Assembly: GCA_023301545.1 (NCBI GenBank) | Contig: JALZUI010000025.1 | Span: forward strand, 1-32,850 | DNA length: 32,850 nt | Reading direction: 5' to 3' | Origin: Akkermansiaceae bacterium | GTDB lineage: Bacteria; Verrucomicrobiota; Verrucomicrobiia; Verrucomicrobiales; Akkermansiaceae | Shown: in pieces, positions 8,188 through 15,653 of the stretch | Numbering within the stretch: position 1 is the first letter of the stretch | Layout of the letters: each line of letters starts with the position of its first letter | Made by a program: the position numbers and the translations under genes | Notes under the pieces: model-generated | Seen by the model: only the letters and a program-made list of their open reading frames with translations | Databases searched by the model: none | What the model was told of the DNA's origin: nothing

Positions 8188-8925
8188 GTGTTAAATTACA
8201 AAAACAACTCTATTGATACTCTACTCAAGTCCTTCCTACATATCCTACTTATTACTTCCTGCTATGCGGCGCCCCCTTTAGACGAGTGGGATAAAGTCCT
8301 CGATTTCGGCTTAACTTTTACGGCCGGAAACCGTGAATCCACCCTCGTCACTTCTGAGCTCGACTTACACAAGAAGACCGAAGCCCACGACTTACGGATA
8401 AAACTGCGCTACACCCTTCATGAAGTCACCGACAATACCGTACGCGATGAGATAAACGCCCGATTCACCTGGAATTGGATTTTGACCAATGACCTCTACG
8501 CCGGCTTCCGCTCTGTCGCACGGAGAGATGACGCTGCCGGCATTGATTACCGTTCACAGAACTCCGCAACCATCGGTAAGTATTTCGCCAAAGGGAAAGA
8601 CCTCACCTTCGCCCTAGAAGCCGGCTTGGGATACAACCTCTCATCCATCGCTCGGGAAGACATGAATAGCACCCAGTTTTATCTGGGGCAAAATTTCGCG
8701 ATACCCATTACTAAGCTAGCCTCCATCCAACAAGACTTCGCCACCTACACTGATATCGACGGTGGAGGAGACTACAACTTTGTCTTCAATCTCTCTCTAA
8801 AGACTAAAATTAGTGACTCCACAGATGTGAAAATCTCCTTCCAAAACAAGTTCGAATCAAACCCCGCAACCAACGCCAAGCGTAATGATGTTCGCGTTGT
8901 CTCTGGATTGTCTTACCGCTTTTGA
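8188..8925 (+). CDS. DUF481 family outer-membrane beta-barrel protein
   Basis: About 245 residues ending in Phe (GLSYRF), the mark of an outer-membrane barrel inserted by the BAM machinery. The mature part begins near APPLDEWDKVLDFGLTFTAG and continues with alternating strands matching the DUF481 (YdiY-like) pattern: FxxGNRESTLVTSELDL, then DEINARFTWNWILTNDLYAGF, then YFAKGKDLTFALEAGLGY. Function unknown for the family. I chose GTG at 8188 because it gives a normal 28-residue signal peptide ending SCYAA; an in-frame TTG at 8149 would make it 39 nt longer. No ATG is available. It converges with nrtD, with only 3 nt between the stop codons. Confidence 0.75.
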   Translation: MLNYKNNSIDTLLKSFLHILLITSCYAAPPLDEWDKVLDFGLTFTAGNRESTLVTSELDLHKKTEAHDLRIKLRYTLHEVTDNTVRDEINARFTWNWILTNDLYAGFRSVARRDDAAGIDYRSQNSATIGKYFAKGKDLTFALEAGLGYNLSSIAREDMNSTQFYLGQNFAIPITKLASIQQDFATYTDIDGGGDYNFVFNLSLKTKISDSTDVKISFQNKFESNPATNAKRNDVRVVSGLSYRF

Positions 8926-8928
8926 AGC

Positions 8929-9786
8929 TCAGAATGAGAATTTCAGTAAGTTCTCATTCGTAAACTGCCTGTTATCTTCTACATCATGCAGATGTGATTT
9001 CAAGTGGGCGCGTTGTTCTAAGAACGATAATAAATGCTCGCGGTATTCAAAGAATAGCGGGTCAGTTAGAATCTCGGCACGATTCCTTGGGCGCTCCCAA
9101 TGCAGCGACATGACTTCGCCAATTCGAGCCAATGGGCCATTGGTCATCATAATAACGCGATCTGACATAAAGACAGCTTCATCCACATCGTGCGTCACGA
9201 TCATAGAAGTTAATTTTTCTTGAGCGACAATATCCAAGATAACATCCTGTAGCTCCATTCGGGTGAGAGAATCTAATCGTCCAAATGGTTCATCTAAGAG
9301 GAGAACCTTAGGCTTGAGAGCAATCGCTCTGGCAATTCCAACCCGTTGTTGCATTCCTCCTGATAACTCCTTCGGGAATTTCTTCATCGAATCCGCAAGC
9401 CCTACTCGAGCGAGCGAGTATTCAACGATTTCATGGCGCTCTTGTTTCGTTGCGTGTGGGTACACATTTTCAACGCCCAGCATCACATTCTCGTACGCAT
9501 TAAACCAAGGCATCAGGCATGGAGCCTGAAAGACCACGGCACGGTCGGGACCCGCACCATCGATTTCTTTATTATCGACGATGATACCGCCTTCAGAAAT
9601 TTCATTCAGTCCAGCAAGCATGGTCAGAACAGTGGACTTTCCACATCCTGAGTGACCAATCAGTGAGATAAACTCTCCCTGAAACATGTTGATATTAAGG
9701 TTCTCTACTACTCGAAAGTCGTCTCCAAAAGGGTTTGGGTAAGACTTCACTAAGTTAGAGATTTCTACATAGCGTTTGGAGATCAT
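8929..9786 (-). CDS. nrtD: Nitrate ABC transporter ATPase NrtD
   Basis: Second ATPase of the nitrate importer, 285 aa, cytoplasmic. Walker A GHSGCGKST, signature LSGGMQQR, Walker B VLLLDEPFGRLD and switch THDVDEA are intact. The combination of a GAGPDRAVVFQAPCLMPW Q-loop region and an RIGEVMSLHWERPRNRAEI segment after the ABC core is typical of NrtD/NasD and not of the taurine or sulfonate ATPases, its closest relatives. It starts directly after the nrtC stop with no intergenic base. Last gene of the large minus-strand nitrate/molybdenum-cofactor operon. The final codons overlap a 9-bp inverted repeat (8932-8959). Confidence 0.92.
   Translation of the reverse strand: MISKRYVEISNLVKSYPNPFGDDFRVVENLNINMFQGEFISLIGHSGCGKSTVLTMLAGLNEISEGGIIVDNKEIDGAGPDRAVVFQAPCLMPWFNAYENVMLGVENVYPHATKQERHEIVEYSLARVGLADSMKKFPKELSGGMQQRVGIARAIALKPKVLLLDEPFGRLDSLTRMELQDVILDIVAQEKLTSMIVTHDVDEAVFMSDRVIMMTNGPLARIGEVMSLHWERPRNRAEILTDPLFFEYREHLLSFLEQRAHLKSHLHDVEDNRQFTNENLLKFSF
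8932..8959. repeat. 9-bp inverted repeat at the convergent nrtD/DUF481 ends
   Basis: GAATGAGAA (8932-8940) and TTCTCATTC (8951-8959) are perfect complements around a 10-nt loop, inside the last codons of nrtD and just after the DUF481 stop. It could help end transcription from the plus strand, but no T-run follows, so I do not call it a terminator. Confidence 0.5.
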
Positions 9787-10671
9787 TTAGTGAGGTTGGG
9801 TAAATTTGTTGCGGAGGGTTGGGCGACCTGAAATAGGAGTGAAGTTCTTGGGCATCACATCAGGCATGGAGTAGGAATCCATAGAAGACCCTTTTTTGTC
9901 CTCCTGATTGAGATTGATAAGATATGTCGTAATTTCAGTCTTCAGACGCTTATATTCAGGATGATCATTGAGCGTGTGTCTGTTACGAGGGTATTCGATA
10001 TCTACGGCAAAGGGTGTATCCAATGTTGCGCTAGGCCCCATCGTCAGAGGGACAATTCTATTGGACATCAGGACCGCTTCATCTACATCGTTTGTTACCA
10101 TCACAACAGTCTTACGCTCGGCTTCCCAAATATTGAGAATTTCCTCCTGCAGATCCCCTCGTGTTAAGGCGTCTAGCGCCGATAGGGGTTCGTCTAGAAT
10201 GAGAATCTCTGGCTGGAGCGAGAGCGTTCTGGCAAGCGATGCGCGTTGCCTCATGCCACCTGAGAGCTCATGTGGCTTACGGTCTCTAGCAGGTGTTAGG
10301 CTCACCATTTCAATATACCGATCGACATGCTCTGTAAGCTCTTTCTTACTCAGATCCTTAAAGACCTGAGCCGCAGCGAGCTCAATATTTTCATACGTTG
10401 TGAGCCATGGGAGGAGCGAATAGTTCTGAAACATGATCCCCAGCTTAGGTCCAGCCGCCTTAACCTTCTCACCTTTGAAGGTGACCTCCCCTTTATCTGG
10501 GAATACGAGTCCTGCGAGCAGGTTCATTAAGGTAGATTTCCCCGAACCTGAAAATCCGATAATGGAAACAAATTCGTTTTCTTCCACCTTAAGATTCACA
10601 TCTTTTAAGACCTCGTAACGATTTGACGGAGTGCCGAAGCCAACCGAGACATCCTTTAATTCTACTGACAT
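9787..10671 (-). CDS. nrtC: Nitrate ABC transporter ATPase NrtC, without the fused binding domain
   Basis: First ATPase of the nitrate importer, 294 aa. Walker A GFSGSGKST, Q-loop MFQNYSLLPWLTTYEN, signature LSGGMRQR, Walker B ILILDEPLSALD and TNDVDEA are present and in order. The N-terminus (LKDVSVGFGTP, YEVLKDVNLKVEENEF) is NrtC-like. Cyanobacterial NrtC is about 650 aa because an NrtA-like regulatory domain is fused to the ATPase; here that domain is absent. Instead there is a tail of about 50 residues after the RNRHTLNDHPEYKRLK region, rich in Ser, Pro and basic residues. So nitrate inhibition through a fused NrtC domain cannot occur in this form. It follows nrtB by 20 nt and abuts nrtD. 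Confidence 0.9.
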   Translation of the reverse strand: MSVELKDVSVGFGTPSNRYEVLKDVNLKVEENEFVSIIGFSGSGKSTLMNLLAGLVFPDKGEVTFKGEKVKAAGPKLGIMFQNYSLLPWLTTYENIELAAAQVFKDLSKKELTEHVDRYIEMVSLTPARDRKPHELSGGMRQRASLARTLSLQPEILILDEPLSALDALTRGDLQEEILNIWEAERKTVVMVTNDVDEAVLMSNRIVPLTMGPSATLDTPFAVDIEYPRNRHTLNDHPEYKRLKTEITTYLINLNQEDKKGSSMDSYSMPDVMPKNFTPISGRPTLRNKFTQPH

Positions 10672-10691
10672 AATAATAAGAGAGTTAGAGT

Positions 10692-12320
10692 TTAAAGAGA
10701 AGCTGATTCATCAAAGGAGACCAAGCGTTGGAGAACAATCATGACTCGATCGAGGAAGAACCCAATGATTCCCACTACAAAACAGGCCACGATAATATTG
10801 GCAAAGGATTGAGAAGATCCGTTCTGATATTCGTCCCAAACAAACTTCCCTAAACCATCAGAGGAAGAAAGGGCTTCAGCCGCAATCAATACCATCCAGC
10901 CTACTCCTAAAGAGATTCGCAATCCTGCAAACACAAGAGGAAGAGAAGAAGGGATAATGATTTTAAAGAGACGCGACCAGAAACCAAGACGGAGAACCTT
11001 TGCGACATTGAGATGATCTGGGTCGATGGACGAGACACCTAAGGCAGTATTCACCAAGGCAGGCCAGAGGGCACAAACCGCCACCGTACAAGCAGAGAAG
11101 ATCATCGCTGGGTTTGTCTGGAAATAACTTAAGGGGTTCGCTTGGTCATTTAAGAACAGGAAAAGTGGGTGCTTCTCTGGATCAGGGAAGAAGGCTCCAA
11201 TAATGATTTGGAAAATCAGGAGCCAAACCACAGGAGAGACCGGACGGAAGATCGAAATGATTGGGGTTAAACAAGCCATTACAATCCTATTCAATCCACA
11301 CATGATCCCCAGCGGAATTGCAACCAGACAAGCGAGGCTGAAGCCGATAATCACGGTAATAAGCGAACGATACGTTTGCCACACGATAGAAGCGGATCGA
11401 GGGTACTGCTGTCCTTTCGTTTTTTCCGCTTTCTCGGTATTCGACACCAGTGACTTAGCTTGCTTATAGGCTTCGCCTCCGTCTGTGGTAGTATTGAGTT
11501 GAGTCGACGCATCCGCAGCCTTCGCAAGAAGCGTATCCCCTTTCACCTCGCGGTTTCCGGAGGTAAGGTAATCGATTCTTTTTTTGGAGTGTTGGATTTC
11601 ATCAGCCAGCTTATTTGCCGCCAACTGAGCAGCTTTCACTTCTTTGGGAGGATTAGATCGAATGAGATCTATCTTTGTTTTGATTAATTTGAGCTCTTCT
11701 TTTTCGCTCTCACTCTTTATCCCATTTTCTTTAATGAGAGTGACCAGCTGTTGTGGCTCAGCCGTCTTGTTGGCCACCTTTTGAGCTAGAGCTTCCTCAG
11801 CACTTTTTCGCTCTTTTTTCTGTGAAAAGGAGAGTGCTTTCAGTTCGTCATATTCTGCTTTAATAGGCGCGATTTCAGACTCCATCTTCTCTTTCGCTTG
11901 TGCGGCAATCGACTGTGAATCGGCCTCTAATGCGGCATATTCACCTTCTTGCTTCTGTATCAAGGCTTCGATCTTCTCAACCTCTGCACCACGGTCTTCG
12001 CCTGTAGTCATGAAGGCTTGTTCCTTCTCACTTTCCTTTTCATGGAAGCGGTAACTATCCTTCCACGCATCCCATACTCTAGTCGGGGTTGGCACCTCTC
12101 CTGATTTGGTCTTATGATTCGGCCCTAAAACAGTCCAAGCGGCAAGGCAAGCGAAGACAAAGACGATCGGGAGCAGCATATAGCGGCTGATATCTCGAAT
12201 CTGTTTTTGTGGCTCTTCTTTGAAAAGGAGTCGGACGGGAGGATCCAGTACTTTAAAGCCACTGACATCAATGACCTTTAGTATACTATATTTGATTTTA
12301 TCTTTTGTAGGATTAGCCAT
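10692..12320 (-). CDS. nrtB: Nitrate ABC transporter permease NrtB with large inserted coiled coil
   Basis: Inner-membrane permease, 542 aa from ATG at 12318-12320 (MANPTKDK); the family is usually about 270-290 aa. Residues 43-65 form the first membrane helix, followed by the conserved VPTPTRVWDAW (76-86). Then about 215 residues (91-305) rich in Glu, Lys, Ala and Gln are inserted, with heptad-like spacing and no hydrophobic segment. The standard permease core resumes at SIVWQTYRSLITVIIGF (311-327), with the EAA-type coupling loop LNVAKVLRLGFWSRLFKIIIP and GLRISLGVGWMVLIAAE. By topology the insertion should lie in the periplasm. A TTG at 12366-12368 is in frame, but it lies within the predicted -24 element, so I reject it as the start. 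It heads nrtBCD behind its own sigma-54-like promoter. Confidence 0.9.
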   Translation of the reverse strand: MANPTKDKIKYSILKVIDVSGFKVLDPPVRLLFKEEPQKQIRDISRYMLLPIVFVFACLAAWTVLGPNHKTKSGEVPTPTRVWDAWKDSYRFHEKESEKEQAFMTTGEDRGAEVEKIEALIQKQEGEYAALEADSQSIAAQAKEKMESEIAPIKAEYDELKALSFSQKKERKSAEEALAQKVANKTAEPQQLVTLIKENGIKSESEKEELKLIKTKIDLIRSNPPKEVKAAQLAANKLADEIQHSKKRIDYLTSGNREVKGDTLLAKAADASTQLNTTTDGGEAYKQAKSLVSNTEKAEKTKGQQYPRSASIVWQTYRSLITVIIGFSLACLVAIPLGIMCGLNRIVMACLTPIISIFRPVSPVVWLLIFQIIIGAFFPDPEKHPLFLFLNDQANPLSYFQTNPAMIFSACTVAVCALWPALVNTALGVSSIDPDHLNVAKVLRLGFWSRLFKIIIPSSLPLVFAGLRISLGVGWMVLIAAEALSSSDGLGKFVWDEYQNGSSQSFANIIVACFVVGIIGFFLDRVMIVLQRLVSFDESASL

Positions 12321-12351
12321 AGAGCAAAACGTTGTATCTGAAACCCGATAC

Positions 12352-12368
12352 AGCTCACCCCATGCCAA
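12352..12368 (-). promoter_or_regulatory. Sigma-54-like -24/-12 element before nrtB
   Basis: Minus strand reads TTGGCATGGGGTGAGCT, with GG and GC 10 nt apart as in RpoN promoters. The expected transcription start is near 12341, 21 nt before the nrtB ATG. The -12 half is part of a 9-bp direct repeat, GGGGTGAGC, at 12353-12361 and 12373-12381. Confidence 0.55.
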
Positions 12369-12381
12369 CCCCGCTCACCCC
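12353..12381 (-). repeat. Direct repeat GGGGTGAGC x2 upstream of nrtB
   Basis: Two identical 9-bp copies (minus-strand sequence GGGGTGAGC) start 20 bp apart, about two helical turns, in the 68-nt gap between the MOSC gene and nrtB. The promoter-proximal copy overlaps the predicted -12 element. This could be an operator; no known protein is matched. Confidence 0.5.
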
Positions 12382-12388
12382 AAAAATT

Positions 12389-12877
12389 TTAATCGCATGT
12401 CGCAGATGAATAAAATTCATGCTCGCCAAGTGAAAGGGTTCCTCCGCTAGTAATTCGACATCGCAACCCCCCTTTTCCTTTAAGATATTCATGCACGCCA
12501 GGGGCACACGCTTCATCCATCCAATAGCATGGAGCGGCCTCCTCTGATCCGGTAAACTTCAGATTCCCCACAGAAAATTCCTTCCCAATCAACGCATTCA
12601 AATCAAGCCCTTCGGTAATAACGTTTCTGCGAAAGGCCGAACTACATAAATCGGGTAAGGAGAAGTGCTCTTTGACCTCATTGTAAACCTGTAGGTCAAA
12701 GAATGTAATTTGCCCCTTAAAATCTTCCTTAAAGTCATAATACCGATCACCGAGAATTCCTCTTCCAGCGACCAATTCAGCAGACTCCGCAGATTCTATA
12801 TGATAATTGGCCGCGCCTTTTCCATGCCTCCCTTTGTAGCTATGGCCCTTTGATAAATATAATTTTTTTACTATCAT
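12389..12877 (-). CDS. MOSC-domain protein
   Basis: 162-residue single-domain MOSC protein. The MOSC fold is the C-terminal domain of molybdenum-cofactor sulfurases and of the amidoxime-reducing YiiM/mARC proteins. It has the family pattern GRGILGDRYYDF, then AFRRNVITEGLDLNALIGKEFSVG, and a conserved cysteine in AAPCYWMDEACAPGV that would bind the cofactor or a sulfur atom. Its start overlaps the moaA stop as ATGA, so it is translationally coupled to cofactor synthesis. Its likely job is to carry or modify the molybdenum cofactor for the nitrate reductase encoded nearby, but that is inference; similar stand-alone MOSC genes next to moaA are frequent. Confidence 0.85.
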   Translation of the reverse strand: MIVKKLYLSKGHSYKGRHGKGAANYHIESAESAELVAGRGILGDRYYDFKEDFKGQITFFDLQVYNEVKEHFSLPDLCSSAFRRNVITEGLDLNALIGKEFSVGNLKFTGSEEAAPCYWMDEACAPGVHEYLKGKGGLRCRITSGGTLSLGEHEFYSSATCD

Positions 12878-13869
12878 CCTCCTATGTAACTCATTTCTAT
12901 TTTTTTCTGGCTCACGATTCCCCGTAATTCTGAATAACGATCCGTGCGATTACCCCAAAAACCTCTCAGCATAGCGCTCACCTCCGTAACTGAGCCACTT
13001 TCACGAAGTACGGACTTAAGATCCGTCCCGGTAGACGCAAACAGGCACCCATATATCTTCCCCTCAGCCGACAACCGGAGCCGTGAACAATCACTACAAA
13101 ATGGTTGGGTTACAGAGCGAATAATCCCTACCTTCCCCCCGCCATCACTATAGGAGAAATTCTCCGCCACCGCAGCGACTTGTCGCGGGTCTGGGTTGAC
13201 CCCATACTCTGCATCTAAGAGTTCTAAAATTTGATCGGCAGGAAACACCTCTTCGACACTCCACTGATTCGACTCTCCTACGTCCATGAATTCGATAAAG
13301 CGAAGGAGCAGATGGTGCTGTCTAGCGAATGCGGCTAGCGGAAGAATCTCAGCGCTGTTCATGCTCTTTTGAATGACCGCATTTACCTTCACAGGAAGCC
13401 CTGCTTGTTGTGCCGCAAAGATGCCCGAGAGCACTCGATCGACATCTGCTCCGACCCCATTCATTGCCGCAAAGGTTTCAGGATTTATGGCATCTAAACT
13501 GACAGTTACTCGGGACAATCCAGCGTTCTTTAACCGCTCCGCATAATGCCCTAGTAAGATTCCGTTTGAGGTCAGCGCAATATCTTCGATCCCAGGAATA
13601 GCAGAAAGCATCCGCACAAGCTCATCGATATTTTTTCGTAAAAGAGGTTCGCCACCAGTCAGGCGAATCTTAGTCACTCCTAAACCAGCAGCAGCTTTCG
13701 CAACCGTTGTGATCTCTTCAAAGGAGAGTAACTCCTTCCGATCCAAAAAAGGGTAATCTGCGCCAAACTTTTCCGCCGGCATACAATACCCGCATCTGAA
13801 ATTACAGCGATCTGTTACCGAAATACGGAGATCTCCTAAAGCTCTGCCTCGTTGGTCTGTAATAGCCAT
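12874..13869 (-). CDS. moaA: GTP 3',8-cyclase MoaA
   Basis: Radical-SAM enzyme that starts molybdenum-cofactor synthesis by converting GTP to 3',8-cyclo-GTP; MoaC then makes cyclic pyranopterin phosphate. 331 aa, normal length. The N-terminal cluster motif is CNFRCGYCMP, the SAM-binding site includes RLTGGEPLLR, and the C-terminal cluster has CSDCSRLRLSAEGKIYGCLF. The protein ends in the conserved Gly-Gly pair (YIGG) needed for the radical-SAM reaction in this family. One base separates it from moaE upstream, and it overlaps the MOSC gene downstream, so these genes form a tight translational unit. Confidence 0.97.
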   Translation of the reverse strand: MAITDQRGRALGDLRISVTDRCNFRCGYCMPAEKFGADYPFLDRKELLSFEEITTVAKAAAGLGVTKIRLTGGEPLLRKNIDELVRMLSAIPGIEDIALTSNGILLGHYAERLKNAGLSRVTVSLDAINPETFAAMNGVGADVDRVLSGIFAAQQAGLPVKVNAVIQKSMNSAEILPLAAFARQHHLLLRFIEFMDVGESNQWSVEEVFPADQILELLDAEYGVNPDPRQVAAVAENFSYSDGGGKVGIIRSVTQPFCSDCSRLRLSAEGKIYGCLFASTGTDLKSVLRESGSVTEVSAMLRGFWGNRTDRYSELRGIVSQKKIEMSYIGG

Positions 13870-13870
13870 C

Positions 13871-14302
13871 TTATGATTTTATACAGTTCGGGCACGGGGC
13901 GGTATAAACAGACTCTCCATCAGCATAGGTTTCAAACTTCCAGATCGGCACCTCAGTTTTGATTTCGTCTATCAAAAACTGGCACGCTTGAAATGCTTCT
14001 GCACGATGCGAAGAGGCGATCGCTATAAAAACCGCGCACTCTCCCACCACGCACTCTCCTATACGGTGAACGGCATAGGCCGCGGTGATCGGAAACTTAT
14101 CTAGAGCCTTCTGCACGAGTTCGTCTCCTGTCGACTGCGCCAAAGCGGGATGGTGCTCGTATCGTAAAGAGGTAACAGACTTTCCGTTATGATGGTTTCT
14201 CACAATCCCTTCAAAGACAACATAGGCCCCACAAGTGTCATCAACCACTTGCTCTCTTATTTTCTCCGTCTGAATGACGGTGGAAGTAATGTGAAAACTC
14301 AT
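13871..14302 (-). CDS. moaE: Molybdopterin synthase catalytic subunit MoaE
   Basis: Large subunit of molybdopterin synthase (143 aa), which inserts two sulfurs carried by MoaD into cyclic pyranopterin monophosphate. Family motifs: GAYVVFEGIVRNHHNGKSV, LRYEHHPALAQ, then HRIGECVVGECAVFIAIAS, SSHRAEAFQACQFLIDEIK and VPIWKFE, with the catalytic lysine expected in the IKTEVPIWK region. It lies 4 nt after the mobA-moaD fusion gene, whose MoaD half is its obligatory partner. Confidence 0.96.
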   Translation of the reverse strand: MSFHITSTVIQTEKIREQVVDDTCGAYVVFEGIVRNHHNGKSVTSLRYEHHPALAQSTGDELVQKALDKFPITAAYAVHRIGECVVGECAVFIAIASSHRAEAFQACQFLIDEIKTEVPIWKFETYADGESVYTAPCPNCIKS

Positions 14303-14306
14303 AAAA

Positions 14307-15122
14307 TTATCCGCCCATAAAGGGGGGCATGAAAGCGATTATATCATCTGGGCTAAAGACATGGTTCCAACTCGTAAAGGCATTATTCACAGCAGGCTTC
14401 ATCTCAGGTAATTTGGTCGATAGATGATGACGCATACGACATTCTTCCCACAGTCCAGCTAACGTCACCGCCGTCGAAGTCACGTGCTCTGAGGAACAAC
14501 CCGCCTCCTCTCTTAGCTTGGCATAATACTCCACTGTCACTTGCTTTTCTGAGACCTCATTTCCTTGCTGTGCCTTCCATTCGTTAAGGTCTTCAGGGTA
14601 GTTTAGGTTGGTCAATAGATTCATCCTGTCAGGAGCAAGCTCCACCCGCGAAAGATTCTCTAAGAAGGAGCGTAAGCAACGCGAATTGCTTTCAAACACC
14701 TTATCCAGAGCCACTTTGGCAGAGGGTGAATATAAGGAGCAATGACCTTCAGGTACTGCGTCATAAGGATTCAGATAACATACAATATCTTTATTCTGCT
14801 CACGGCTTTCTACTAAGCGTAACAAGTCCTCCTTACCTACATTCGGTAAGTCGCAAGCCAAGACGAGCCAATCACAGTCTGGAGAGTGAGCGAATGCAGT
14901 AGCCATCCCTCCGAGAGGCCCCTGACTAGGCGCTAGATCAGGTAAATCGTATGCATTAGACTTCTCTGCTCCATACGGGAGCGAAACATACACTTCATCG
15001 CACACTTCCGAAAGAAGCCTTAAAGAGCGGTCTTTAAAAGTCTCGCCTTCATGTGTCAGCAATTGCTTAGGCTGCCCCATCCGCTGACTGAGACCACCTG
15101 TAAGTAATAACCCCTTGATCAT
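14307..15122 (-). CDS. MobA-MoaD fusion: molybdenum cofactor nucleotidyltransferase plus molybdopterin synthase sulfur carrier
   Basis: 271-residue two-domain protein. Residues 1 to about 190 are MobA-like: LLLTGGLSQRMGQPKQLL (nucleotide-binding LxGGxSxRMGxxK), LVLACDLPNV (metal-binding Asp), SQGPLGGMATAF and LTNLNYPEDL. MobA attaches GMP to the cofactor to give the guanine-dinucleotide form that NasA-type reductases need. Residues about 196-271 are MoaD-like: a ubiquitin fold beginning VTVEYYAKLREEAGC and ending in the free Gly-Gly tail FMPPFMGG, which must be adenylated by a MoeB-type enzyme and thiocarboxylated. So one chain carries an early (sulfur-carrier) and a last (nucleotide-attachment) function. 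The frame is continuous with no internal stop. moaE follows by 4 nt. No moeB or mogA is in the window. Confidence 0.9.
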   Translation of the reverse strand: MIKGLLLTGGLSQRMGQPKQLLTHEGETFKDRSLRLLSEVCDEVYVSLPYGAEKSNAYDLPDLAPSQGPLGGMATAFAHSPDCDWLVLACDLPNVGKEDLLRLVESREQNKDIVCYLNPYDAVPEGHCSLYSPSAKVALDKVFESNSRCLRSFLENLSRVELAPDRMNLLTNLNYPEDLNEWKAQQGNEVSEKQVTVEYYAKLREEAGCSSEHVTSTAVTLAGLWEECRMRHHLSTKLPEMKPAVNNAFTSWNHVFSPDDIIAFMPPFMGG

Positions 15123-15133
15123 TCGATTCCGGA

Positions 15134-15610
15134 TTAAGAGGTTTGAAAGTCGGATTTACCTCCTGTTTTCTTCTCTAACTTTAGGTCGGTAATAGTAATG
15201 CCAGGATTCTGTGATTTACACATATCATAGAGCGTCAACGCGGCGGTTGAAGCTCCTTGTATGGCTTCCATTTCCACTCCCGTCTTCCCTTCGATTTTAC
15301 AGGTGCACTCTATCTTAAGAGACTCCGCATCGTTAGGCAGCACTTTAATAGAAGCGTGGCTGAGAGAGAGAGGGTGGCACATTGGGATCAACTCCGAGGT
15401 CTTTTTAGTCCCCATAATTCCCGCAATAGTAGCGGTTTGAATCACGGACCCTTTTTTGGTAACCAAATCCCCATCAACCATTTGAGCAATCAGGTCAGAC
15501 CCTAGAATAACCTTACAGCTCGCCACTGCGACTCGTTCAGAAACACTTTTGCCGCCGATATCTACCATTCTCGGCCTTCCCGCTTCATCTATGTGTGTGA
15601 AATTAGACAT
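15134..15610 (-). CDS. moaC: Cyclic pyranopterin monophosphate synthase MoaC
   Basis: 158-residue enzyme converting 3',8-cyclo-GTP, made by MoaA, into cyclic pyranopterin monophosphate. Diagnostic motifs: FTHIDEAGRPRMVDIGGKS at the start, IMGTKKTSELIPMCHPLSLSH, KTGVEMEAIQGASTAALTLY and DMCKS, with the active-site lysine expected in the C-terminal LEKKTGGKSDF. Its start has a better ribosome site than most neighbours (AAGGGATA just before the ATG). A sigma-54-like element overlaps the end of moeA, 26 nt before the start, so moaC may have an internal promoter. Confidence 0.97.
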   Translation of the reverse strand: MSNFTHIDEAGRPRMVDIGGKSVSERVAVASCKVILGSDLIAQMVDGDLVTKKGSVIQTATIAGIMGTKKTSELIPMCHPLSLSHASIKVLPNDAESLKIECTCKIEGKTGVEMEAIQGASTAALTLYDMCKSQNPGITITDLKLEKKTGGKSDFQTS

Positions 15611-15636
15611 TATCCCTTGTTGTATACGAATACCTT

Positions 15637-15653
15637 AGCATTTTTAAAGCCAA
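15637..15653 (-). promoter_or_regulatory. Sigma-54-like -24/-12 element before moaC
   Basis: Minus strand reads TTGGCTTTAAAAATGCT: GG and GC 10 nt apart and ATGCT at -12, the same -12 half as nirA and lysR. The predicted start is near 15626, 16 nt before the moaC ATG. The element includes the last moeA codons, so it may be partly coincidental; the -24 half has T where the others have A. Confidence 0.4.

Noticed and set aside
12321..12368. TTG start at 12366-12368 for nrtB
   Set aside because: It lies within the predicted -24 element and adds a non-conserved, unstructured stretch; ATG 12318-12320 gives a normal N-terminus.
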